The notes under the pieces: generated by a model
Told to the model about the DNA's origin: nothing
Seen by the model: the letters and a program-made list of their open reading frames with translations, nothing else
Databases searched by the model: none
Position numbers and translations under genes: made by a program
Shown here: in pieces, positions 9,301 through 13,961 of the stretch
Layout of the letters: every line of letters begins with the position of its first letter
Position numbering within the stretch: the stretch's first letter is position 1
Source: Candidatus Latescibacterota bacterium
GTDB lineage: Bacteria > JAAXHH01 > JABIQT01
Reading direction: 5' to 3'
Assembly: GCA_018667995.1 (NCBI GenBank)
Contig: JABIQT010000659.1
Span: forward strand, 1 to 13,961
DNA: 13,961 bases

Positions 9301-9932
9301 ATCCGCCTCCCGCCGAAAACTTCTACTTTACATACGAAACAGATACCACATGGGAATTAAATACTGCACCAGACAGAAGTTGGTCAGAAAGCGAATTTCT
9401 ACCCCCAGGATCAAGTTGGGATGAAGCTCAAATGGCGTCATTTCCAACTTCAATCACCCGACTCAATGGTTTGGAGACTTCAAGTGCAATGCCAATCTGG
9501 GGCGCCGGGCCAGACTCGATGGGGATAAATGCAGATTCCTTGGTATACGTGCGCAAGGAGTTTATGGTATATGGTACACCGGATTCTATACAAGCAATAG
9601 TTGCGTCCACTTCACCTTACGAGATATTCGTGAATGGTTTTAGTGCCGGGAAGTCTGAGATTGTCGATCCAAATATACCCCAGACATATGATCTAACGAT
9701 AAACGTGCTGCCCGAATCCAAGAATGTGATAGGCATAATAGTCGAAGGTCGGAGTACAGGAGACGGTCTGGTAGTTGAATTCCGCGGGGTTGATCGTGTA
9801 CCACAATCGAGTGCGGCGTTGGAAACCGTAAGAGCGTTCTATAGGCTCCCTTCCAGCATGCGCCGAATCCCGACGTCGGAACCTATGTCTCCTACAGACG
9901 GAACCGCGCAACCAGAATCTACAATACCTTAA
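6327..9932 (+). CDS. Giant exported TPR protein with C-terminal jelly-roll-like domain (1201 aa)
   Basis: A hydrophobic segment (about residues 36-52) ending PQAVVA|QD is a signal peptide with a long N-region. In-frame ATGs at 6354 and 6369 are equally plausible starts, and no start has a strong ribosome site; 6327 overlaps the previous gene by 23 bases. An acidic stretch (about 97-108, EEVVEEVIEEE) precedes a TPR array (about 125-510, with units such as YDRFLVEFPESDFRLDALKN). A long mostly helical region follows (about 510-985). Residues about 993-1158 are beta-rich, with YVRKEFMV, YEIFVNGF and NVIGIIVEG spaced as in galactose-binding-like jelly rolls found at the ends of glycosidases. A Pro/Ser/Thr-rich tail closes it. 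It is probably a second periplasmic scaffold that may touch polysaccharide or peptidoglycan. Binding is inferred from fold resemblance only. Confidence 0.83.
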   Translation: MIQGITSKPMRNTTMKTAPNEPKDIVTKTLLHPRLSNMLIGVCVCLSIWIVGLNPQAVVAQDGASRDVSTLLEELENLEPKTTDLRIRPASGKIVIEEVVEEVIEEETVAAPSTGLIDSLIFNRLSPAQQKLVASYDNFIGLFPEHERVPELLYNTGSTYFEKEQFPTARLVYVRLLDNYPESTWYIGSLSNIVESYRLEKDYKNLEQWSDRLLNDDRAPDSLKSMSETLAIGAITNDAHDSFESAKESGDITAMIASAEEYIRGATTYPNSDNAPTSLYNAGFAYKQAAGRYKETGMEGDASAAYDKAALVWLDLVSRYEVGYADTAMWEAALAYDEGEKFTEAIGVYDRFLVEFPESDFRLDALKNKIFDYNELQDWPNAAGSYQQYATEFPEDAGDDRSYKVALAWLKAKELDNASASFDRFANEDPRNPLVKEVQFEMGQAYIKGGDLIKANEHFDRFAKENPENPLAVKIHYDIGEYYYTRSQFDEAQTKYHDTVETSEELQKKGLDGNNFFRGEAYMRLASMLHPTYDEIRLALPKAALDASFEAKKDMGAKLEEYYDGAILSGSVRGAEAAYHLSETYEEMAEAWLTQEAPTPATDILKRQEEIKELNASAIGFLTQAIGPLELVNLKRAGEYADIKYDTTWNATHDSVLTVTQVDSTESEWVTQAKSRVVDLQLEIAELVAQPYTYFLDNFYNVPVPRAPKNIVDQLGRELADIIVPNTFYTQGLQAVDGQITSEVLSSFQKAIDYRKPLPEGFGLTGPSIERAQTEALQMLLRPIRINEGRIPGLLASFDQKLREWESLTDSLSYKPETIADTFKFGDLLYATLDGQTLPTYSDIALEIARQMSLKYEAVIETAISMGIDQTRVDGLKINLVEFQYETGVRYHDIANYTENISNRYFERVAQIDSIVADGGENADAYANAEASLVLNDMSTSPGGFDDLNFNLRNASLEVYETGFGYEEIYPETAEVIRRIRTKLTELDPQMYPPPAENFYFTYETDTTWELNTAPDRSWSESEFLPPGSSWDEAQMASFPTSITRLNGLETSSAMPIWGAGPDSMGINADSLVYVRKEFMVYGTPDSIQAIVASTSPYEIFVNGFSAGKSEIVDPNIPQTYDLTINVLPESKNVIGIIVEGRSTGDGLVVEFRGVDRVPQSSAALETVRAFYRLPSSMRRIPTSEPMSPTDGTAQPESTIP
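7593..7717 (+). repeat. Near-identical tandem TPR units
   Basis: The 14-base sequence GATAGATTCGCCAA occurs at 7593-7606 and again at 7704-7717, 111 bases (37 codons) apart. The encoded neighbouring TPR units read FDRFANEDPRNPLV and FDRFAKENPENPLA. This suggests a fairly recent in-frame duplication of one helical repeat within the second TPR protein. Confidence 0.6.
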
Positions 9933-9983
9933 CAAGCAGACAAACCAACTTCAGACTTAGCTGAAGGAAACAGAGACCCATAT

Positions 9984-10370
9984 ATGTACAAATCACTCCA
10001 CGATACTTTAAAAACACTATTTGAAATTCGGCGAATAATAGCCTTCAGTATATTCCTGATAGCAGCTGTGACCAGCTCAACACAACAAACTTGGGCTCAG
10101 GCAACCGCTCCGGATTCGGCGCAAACCGCAGCCCAGGTTGGTGATGTAGAGGGAGAGGATCGCGAAGCTATATTGATGGCTCCCATAACCGCCGAACCAG
10201 CTAGACCACTGATACAGTTTACCAATACACGCCCCAATGTCAGTTTCACAGAAGTTAGGGTAGGCCCTTCCTCGCGAACGTTCTATCCAGAACTGAGATT
10301 AGGGAGTGAAATGGAGGTGGGATCACCAGCAATAGATATTTTGGTATTATTCCCCGGCATTATTCCTTGA
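9984..10370 (+). CDS. Small exported protein of unknown function (128 aa)
   Basis: Residues 1 to about 39 form a signal peptide (basic RR near 17-18, core AFSIFLIAAVTSS, cleavage near TWAQA). The mature part is about 90 residues: an Ala/Gln/Glu-rich unstructured start, then a beta-rich segment (LIQFTNTRPNVSFTEVRVG ... FYPELRLGSEMEVG) and a hydrophobic C-terminus LVLFPGIIP. There is no lipobox Cys and no recognised domain. It lies 51 bases after the second TPR gene with GAAGGA at 9963-9968 (rather far from the ATG), so it is probably co-transcribed with the scaffold genes. It could be a small periplasmic adaptor of the same machine; that role comes from position alone. Confidence 0.65.
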   Translation: MYKSLHDTLKTLFEIRRIIAFSIFLIAAVTSSTQQTWAQATAPDSAQTAAQVGDVEGEDREAILMAPITAEPARPLIQFTNTRPNVSFTEVRVGPSSRTFYPELRLGSEMEVGSPAIDILVLFPGIIP

Positions 10371-10399
10371 CGTCCTATTAGGATTGCTTAATGTTGTAA

Positions 10400-10435
10400 T
10401 CGGGTAGTATAGAAACACCTTTCTAAGCAACCCGA
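10400..10435 (+). promoter_or_regulatory. Strong hairpin between scaffold and motor genes, with competing upstream pairing
   Basis: The 16-nt arms TCGGGTAGTATAGAAA (10400-10415) and TTTCTAAGCAACCCGA (10420-10435) pair around the loop CACC with only two mismatches and one G-U. There is no good T tract after it, so it is not a standard intrinsic terminator. The segment GGATTGCTTA (10381-10390) can pair with TAAGCAACCC (10424-10433), nine of ten pairs, competing for the same 3' arm. It may be a processing or stability element or an attenuator adjusting motor-gene expression relative to the scaffold genes. Confidence 0.5.
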
Positions 10436-10529
10436 AATCGTTTCCACAAACCACAAAATGTACACCAAATAAGGCACGGACTCCCGTTTCATGCCTGCAT
10501 TCATGTAATCGCTTAATGGAGGAAAGAAA

Positions 10530-11198
10530 ATGTTTGCTGAGTTTATGGAATTCTTAAGGACCTATTCCGAGGGTTATATGCCCACCGAGGAAGGTTTTAT
10601 ATTTCTATGGATTACGCTTACTGCTGGTGTGATTGGCGTAGTCCTAATCTTTGAAAGATGGAATTACCTCATCAAGAGGGCAAGCGTAAATAGTCAACGT
10701 TTCATGTTAGAAATAACGAAAATGATTAGCACCAACAAAATAGACAAAGCCATTGAGCTCTGCGACGCAGAGCCAGATGGAGCATTACCTCGCGTGTGCA
10801 AAAAAGGACTGCAACATGCAGGTACCGATGCAAGAATGATCCAGACGGCCGTTGATGAAGCCACCTTGGAAGTTCTTCCGTTACTCAGCAAGCGTGTTAG
10901 CTTCATTGCCATGATTGGCCAGGTCGCTACGCTACTTGGATTGCTTGGAACTGTATATGGTCTGATTAAGTCATTTAGCGCACTTGGGTCACCGAATATT
11001 GACCCAGCTCTCAAGGGTGCTATGCTTGCAGGTGGAATCTCAGCAGCACTCCTCTGCACCATGACGGGATTGATGGTGGCTGTACCGATGATCATAGCAA
11101 ATGCTTCATTCCGTGAGAAAATCACAGAAATCACCGATGACATCGATGAATACTCTGTGAAATTGATCAACATGCTGGCTGCGCGTACGTCGAACTAG
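10530..11198 (+). CDS. MotA/TolQ/ExbB-family proton channel protein
   Basis: Encodes 222 residues, the usual TolQ/ExbB size. It forms the inner-membrane pentamer that, with ExbD/TolR dimers, converts the proton gradient into mechanical work. TM1 is about 22-44; a cytoplasmic domain follows; TM2 is about 122-148, with the family signature LLGLLGTVYGLIKSF; TM3 is about 165-190, GGISAALLCTMTGLMVAVP. Thr141 and Thr177 match the channel-lining threonines of TolQ/ExbB. The TM3 Glu common in ExbB/TolQ (GIAEAL) appears to be Ala172 here. The start is fixed by TGGAGGA (10517-10523), well spaced before the ATG. It heads a motor module with two ExbD-like genes and a TonB-like gene, 159 bases after the previous gene. 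It is not a flagellar MotA: it is too short, and no MotB or flagellar genes are nearby. Confidence 0.93.
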   Translation: MFAEFMEFLRTYSEGYMPTEEGFIFLWITLTAGVIGVVLIFERWNYLIKRASVNSQRFMLEITKMISTNKIDKAIELCDAEPDGALPRVCKKGLQHAGTDARMIQTAVDEATLEVLPLLSKRVSFIAMIGQVATLLGLLGTVYGLIKSFSALGSPNIDPALKGAMLAGGISAALLCTMTGLMVAVPMIIANASFREKITEITDDIDEYSVKLINMLAARTSN

Positions 11199-11210
11199 GA
11201 GATTCGCAGG

Positions 11211-11732
11211 ATGGCATTCAAACCTTCTAAAGCAAGAACACATACGGAAGAAGCCGACGAACTCGATTTGACGCCTTATATGAACTTCGTCATGATTCTG
11301 ATACCGGTCATTATGGCCTCTTCGGAATATACGAAGTTGGCGATGATACCGATTGATCTGCCTTCTACCGGACCATCCTCACAGGCTGGAGATCCAAATG
11401 CTCCTCCGCCTGAAGAGGTAGCGAAACTATCCTTAGCTGTGTCCATTACCTCGCAGGGATTTACCATAACCTCGGAAAAAGCCAGACTCCCTATTATACC
11501 GCTTAAGGGAACCGAGTTCGATTATGAAGATCTCACCGCAAAACTCTGGGCTCTGAAGCAACAAGTACGAGGTCAGTTTCCTGATGAGAATGACATAGTC
11601 ATCGCATCAGCCCAAGATGTAAAGTACGAGGTCATAATAAAGACGATGGATGCAACCAGGGTCTTCATGGAAGACGGAATAAGGCCCAAAATGATGTTTC
11701 CTAACGTATCCCTGTCTCCGGGTATCACCTAG
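11211..11732 (+). CDS. ExbD/TolR-family protein A, atypical: Asn in place of the proton-carrying Asp
   Basis: Encodes 173 residues with the ExbD/TolR plan: a short cytoplasmic N-terminus, one TM helix (about 23-38) and a periplasmic domain. The segment before and into the TM reads LDLTPYMNFVMILIPVIMAS. In the family this is typically LxLTPLIDVxLxLLIFFM, with the Asp binding the translocated proton; here the aligned residue is Asn25 (codon AAC, 11283-11285), and a Pro lies mid-helix. The periplasmic part (VAKLSLAVSITSQGFTI, then NDIVIASAQDVKYEVIIKTM) has the expected ExbD beta-alpha pattern. AGGAG (11197-11201) overlaps the stop of the channel gene, 12 bases apart, so it is coupled to it. Its N-terminus MAFKPSK resembles the next gene's MAFAPSK, suggesting a duplicated pair. 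Confidence 0.88.
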   Translation: MAFKPSKARTHTEEADELDLTPYMNFVMILIPVIMASSEYTKLAMIPIDLPSTGPSSQAGDPNAPPPEEVAKLSLAVSITSQGFTITSEKARLPIIPLKGTEFDYEDLTAKLWALKQQVRGQFPDENDIVIASAQDVKYEVIIKTMDATRVFMEDGIRPKMMFPNVSLSPGIT

Positions 11733-11794
11733 TATCGAAAACACCCCTGTGTCTGAAGGACAAATGACGACGCAGCGGGAAAGGAGGAAGACAC

Positions 11795-12304
11795 ATGGCA
11801 TTTGCGCCATCTAAAGGCAAAAAGCATCAGGGAGAGGCGGGGGGGGGCGGCAAGATGGACCTCAATATGACCTCGCTCATCGATATGTTTACCTGCCTAC
11901 TGGCGTTCCTGCTTAAGTCCTTCTCTGCAGAAGGGGCTCTGGTAACACCATCAGAGGGTCTCGAACTACCGAAATCAATTGCGTCAGAGAAGGCCCGACC
12001 AGGGCTCACAGTTGAAATCGGACGAAATGAGATCGTAGTTGAAGGGGATCACGTCGGACCTACAGACGTATTCGCTCAAACAGACTACCAATCCTTACTT
12101 TCTGGTCCTATGTTTAAGGCACTCGAATCTAGGGCCAATGCAGCAAAGGCAATGGAACAGTACGGAACCAAATTTGAAGGCGAAGTGATCATCCAGGGCG
12201 ATATTGAGGTTCCATTTTCCGCCCTGTATCGTGTGATGTATCTATGCGCGATGAATGACTATGGAAAGATGCGGTTAATCGTAACCAGTCTAGCTGATTC
12301 CTAG
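11795..12304 (+). CDS. ExbD/TolR-family protein B, Asp retained
   Basis: Encodes 169 residues: a short Lys/Gly-rich cytoplasmic N-terminus (MAFAPSKGKKHQGEAGGGGK), one TM helix (about 27-43) and a periplasmic domain ending in the ExbD-like segment GEVIIQGDIEVPFSALYRVM. The TM entry reads MDLNMTSLIDMFTCLLAFLL, so the conserved proton-binding Asp is present (Asp30, codon 11882-11884), although the usual Thr-Pro is Thr-Ser. AAAGGAGG (11780-11787), 7 nt before the ATG, is a near-perfect ribosome site. With the preceding Asn-bearing paralogue it would form a mixed ExbD pair inside the channel protein. Codons 15-19 lie in a run of nine G, a possible slippage site; an in-frame ATG at 11855 (Met21) could give a shortened product. 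Confidence 0.9.
   Translation: MAFAPSKGKKHQGEAGGGGKMDLNMTSLIDMFTCLLAFLLKSFSAEGALVTPSEGLELPKSIASEKARPGLTVEIGRNEIVVEGDHVGPTDVFAQTDYQSLLSGPMFKALESRANAAKAMEQYGTKFEGEVIIQGDIEVPFSALYRVMYLCAMNDYGKMRLIVTSLADS
11839..11847 (+). repeat. Run of nine G in the early coding sequence of ExbD-like B
   Basis: Nine consecutive G bases lie 45-53 bases after the start codon, encoding part of a Gly stretch just before the transmembrane helix. Mononucleotide G tracts of this length inside a 5' coding region are classic slipped-strand mutation sites. A change of one or two bases would shift the frame before any functional domain. Confidence 0.9.
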
Positions 12305-12354
12305 AAAACGTAACGAGCATGCTGATTGCCAAGAATCCAATAGCATGTTCATGA

Positions 12355-12361
12355 GGGGAGG
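12355..12361 (+). promoter_or_regulatory. Ribosome binding site deciding the TTG start of the TonB-like gene
   Basis: GGGGAGG lies 8 nt before TTG 12370. The ATG at 12363 and the TTG at 12366 are in other frames, and the reading frame has no ATG near its beginning, so TTG is the likely true start. Confidence 0.7.
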
Positions 12362-12369
12362 GATGTTGC

Positions 12370-13479
12370 TTGTCAACCCCAAAGTCGAACGTCAGTTTCC
12401 CGCGTGAGTTCAAAAAGAGCGGGATAGAACAGGTAGACTGGAAATTGGTTAGCTTCGGGGCCATCATATTTTTCTTGGCCTTCGGTAGCGTATCCTTCTT
12501 TGCAAGTCTAGCCGAACCGGAAGTAGATCTTGAGCGCATTGCCGAAATGCAGAAGAGAGTTGCTCAGATCGCAATGCCCGAAACACCACCCGAACCGCCG
12601 CCTCCACCACCCGAGTTGGAAGAGGCGCCGGTAGAAGTGGCGGAAGTACAGGAAGAAGTACCACAGGTCGCCTCAACGGAACAGGCACCACGACCGAGTC
12701 GCGCCCAACAGCGCGCTTCGTCCAGCGGTGGCGGCGGTGGGGGAACTCCGAGTCGTGCTGAGGCCCGTGCAAAACGTGGCCAGGCACGTGCGGCAGCAGC
12801 GCAAGCTCTGGCACAACAGGGCGTGTGGGCTCAATTGACCACCAAAAGTGGTACCGGCGGCGCAGCGGCCGGTAACTTTGGCGGAAACGTTGCCGATTTA
12901 GAATCCAGTTTGGGACAGGTAGGTGGGGTCAAACGAGGAGGCACTTCAACATTTGATGGATCGGGCTCTGGTGCCGGCGTTGGGGAAGGCGCGGTTGTTG
13001 GACCAGCAGGCGGCCGAAGCTCGAGAGGCGGCGGAGGCGATGGAATGGATGTTGGCTCACTACTAGGTGGTGGTGTTGGGGGTGGAGGAGCAACAAGTCT
13101 CGGTGGAGATGGTGACGGACCGGGTGGTGGTGTTGATATCGATCTGGGCGCCATAGCTGGTTCGGGTGGCGGCGGAGCACCCCGTGATGATTCGCGCTCT
13201 GGTGCCGCTCTACAGAAGGTAATGCGCCAGAATCTCGGACCTGTACGATTCTGTTACCAACGTGAACTAAAACTCAATCCGAATTTGCAGGGCAGTTTGC
13301 AGCTAAGACTAACGATCGCGCCGAATGGTCGAGTTACAAAGATCGACATGGTGCAGGACACCGTCGGAAGCCGCAATCTTGCCCGCTGTGTTCAAGGCCG
13401 GATACGATCTTGGCGTTTCGAACCAGCAACCGGTACGTCCATTGTACCGATCACTTTACCGTTCTCGCCAAATGCATAG
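12370..13479 (+). CDS. TonB-like energy-transducing protein with AgmX/PglI C-terminal domain
   Basis: Encodes 369 residues. A cytoplasmic N-terminus (1-26) is followed by one TM helix (about 27-47), then a Glu/Pro-rich segment (about 70-110, ETPPEPPPPPPELEEAPVEV) as in TonB. A very Gly-rich spacer (about 119-270) could span the periplasm. The folded C-terminal domain (about 278-366) reads VMRQNLGPVRFCYQREL, GSLQLRLTIAPNGRVTKIDM and ARCVQGRIRSWRF. This is the AgmX/PglI C-terminal domain known from Myxococcus gliding proteins, a TonB-C-like fold whose two Cys (295 and 340) may form a disulfide. It is expected to carry force from the ExbB/ExbD motor to periplasmic or outer-membrane partners. The TTG start is supported by the ribosome site at 12355-12361. 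It is the last gene of the operon, with a strong terminator downstream. The Gly-rich coding DNA is GC-rich and repetitive, so its length may vary between strains. Confidence 0.9.
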   Translation: MSTPKSNVSFPREFKKSGIEQVDWKLVSFGAIIFFLAFGSVSFFASLAEPEVDLERIAEMQKRVAQIAMPETPPEPPPPPPELEEAPVEVAEVQEEVPQVASTEQAPRPSRAQQRASSSGGGGGGTPSRAEARAKRGQARAAAAQALAQQGVWAQLTTKSGTGGAAAGNFGGNVADLESSLGQVGGVKRGGTSTFDGSGSGAGVGEGAVVGPAGGRSSRGGGGDGMDVGSLLGGGVGGGGATSLGGDGDGPGGGVDIDLGAIAGSGGGGAPRDDSRSGAALQKVMRQNLGPVRFCYQRELKLNPNLQGSLQLRLTIAPNGRVTKIDMVQDTVGSRNLARCVQGRIRSWRFEPATGTSIVPITLPFSPNA

Positions 13480-13494
13480 GTAATCATCTTAAGA

Positions 13495-13510
13495 GGGAAT
13501 TGGCATTCCC
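13495..13510 (+). other. Small hairpin after the TonB-like gene
   Basis: GGGAAT (13495-13500) pairs with ATTCCC (13505-13510) around a 4-nt loop. No T tract follows. It could protect the 3' end of the mRNA or be incidental to the terminator further downstream. Confidence 0.35.
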
Positions 13511-13537
13511 CTGCATCAAGCCATTTCATTATAGCAG

Positions 13538-13573
13538 AACAGGCCGTCAGAGATAATTCTCTGGCGGCCTGTT
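13538..13573. terminator. Strong bidirectional terminator between convergent genes
   Basis: A 16-bp uninterrupted stem (13538-13553 with 13558-13573, including one G-U) encloses the loop TAAT, with arms AACAGGCCGTCAGAGA and TCTCTGGCGGCCTGTT. T-rich flanks are short on the plus strand (GTTTCATGTTTC) and on the minus strand. It sits between the plus-strand TonB-like gene and the minus-strand gene ending at 13603, where one element can serve both. Confidence 0.8.
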
Positions 13574-13602
13574 TCATGTTTCGGACTCAAACTTTCTCCA
13601 TC

Positions 13603-13961
13603 TTACTGGTGCCGATGATGAGATAATATCACCATTGACAGTACAAGCAAGACGCCTGCCACCGAGATTACCAGTCCCCAAGTTACTGCCGCAGATTCGT
13701 AACGCATTACAACCTGATGTCTACCGCTTCTGAGAGCCACGGCCCTCATGGTATCGTTTGCCTTCAAAATCTCAACCTTCTCGCCGTCGATATAAGCTTT
13801 CCATGCTGGATAATAGACCTCGCCCAAAACCAGGATACCCGGCGAATCTAATGAGACATCCAAAGAAATTGAATTTGGGAGATGCTCGGTGATCACCGGG
13901 CTTTCCGCTTCCGTGACGGGGGAGTCCAATAGTAGCAGGCTAGGGTCATTACCCAGAATAA
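13603..13961 (-). CDS. YfhO-like membrane protein, C-terminal part (5' end outside window)
   Basis: The minus-strand frame is open from the window edge to a TAA at 13603-13605, giving the last 118 codons or so. The apparent TTG start near 13929 is internal, because the frame continues upstream (ILGNDPSLLLLD). The segment PGILVLGEVYYPAWKAYIDG followed by ILKANDTMRAVALRSGRHQV is the characteristic periplasmic/extracytoplasmic end of YfhO-family glycosyltransferase-like membrane proteins, ahead of a final TM helix (WGLVISVAGVLLVLSMVIL) and a short basic tail. These large multi-spanning proteins are linked to glycosylation of envelope polymers in Firmicutes; in Gram-negative phyla the role is mostly unknown. 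It is convergent to the envelope operon and separated from it by the terminator, so it is not part of that operon. Confidence 0.8.
   Translation of the reverse strand, partial: ILGNDPSLLLLDSPVTEAESPVITEHLPNSISLDVSLDSPGILVLGEVYYPAWKAYIDGEKVEILKANDTMRAVALRSGRHQVVMRYESAAVTWGLVISVAGVLLVLSMVILSHHRHQ

Noticed and set aside
10367-10410. TTGACG or TTGCTT with TAGTAT as a promoter for the motor genes
   Set aside because: Spacings are 32 and 15 nt and the boxes are partial matches; the same bases are better explained by the hairpin arms.
10694-11173. 159-codon minus-strand ORF opposite the channel protein gene
   Set aside because: Entirely inside a well-identified MotA/TolQ/ExbB gene; composition mirrors the antisense of hydrophobic codons.
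10530-12304. Flagellar MotA/MotB stator
   Set aside because: The channel protein has three TM helices and TolQ/ExbB length, and the partners are ExbD-like without an OmpA peptidoglycan-binding domain; no flagellar genes are present.
12464-13180. Several minus-strand ORFs of 83-116 codons rich in Pro, Arg and His
   Set aside because: They are the complement of the Gly/Pro-rich region of the TonB-like gene; GC-rich repeats open all frames there.

Overview
The window looks like a piece of chromosome from a diderm (Gram-negative-type) bacterium of moderate GC. It encodes an outer-membrane-type beta-barrel protein, several exported periplasmic proteins and an ExbB/ExbD/TonB-style energy-transducing module. 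AgmX/PglI-type TonB proteins, giant exported TPR proteins and a YfhO-family membrane protein are typical of Deltaproteobacteria-like, Fibrobacteres/FCB-type and related uncultured phyla. That placement is inference; no marker gene here fixes the phylum.

Layout: (1) 1-865, the 3' end of an ATP synthase operon: the C-terminal part of atpD, then atpC. (2) 866-1353, a 488-base gap holding a weak terminator-like hairpin, a consensus-like sigma70 promoter (TTGACA, 18 nt, TATACT), and about 50 nt past the predicted start a long hairpin with a short T tract. Together these look like a leader RNA or small RNA upstream of the next operon. (3) 1354-10370, four exported envelope proteins: a beta-barrel protein with a C-terminal coiled coil, two very large TPR proteins (1278 and 1201 aa; the second ends in a jelly-roll-like domain) and a 128-aa unknown. 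(4) 10371-10529, a gap with a strong 16-nt-arm hairpin whose 3' arm can also pair with an upstream segment. (5) 10530-13479, the motor module: a MotA/TolQ/ExbB channel protein, two divergent ExbD/TolR paralogues and a TonB-like protein with an AgmX/PglI C-terminal domain. (6) 13480-13602, a strong bidirectional terminator. (7) 13603-13961 on the minus strand, the C-terminus of a YfhO-like membrane protein.

Genes 1354-13479 are co-directional and mostly tightly spaced. They make sense as one trans-envelope machine: an inner-membrane proton channel (ExbB/ExbD/ExbD') energises a periplasm-spanning TonB-like arm, which acts on periplasmic TPR scaffolds and an outer-membrane barrel. The parts list resembles the Myxococcus Agl-Glt gliding/spore-coat machinery (TolQ/TolR-type motor, AgmX/PglI-type proteins, TPR proteins, outer-membrane proteins) and, more distantly, Tol-Pal. 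Gene order and most proteins do not correspond to a named system I recognise. The most unusual details are that the first ExbD paralogue has Asn where the proton-carrying Asp is expected, the channel subunit seems to lack the TM3 Glu of ExbB/TolQ, and the second ExbD gene has a run of nine G in its early coding sequence.
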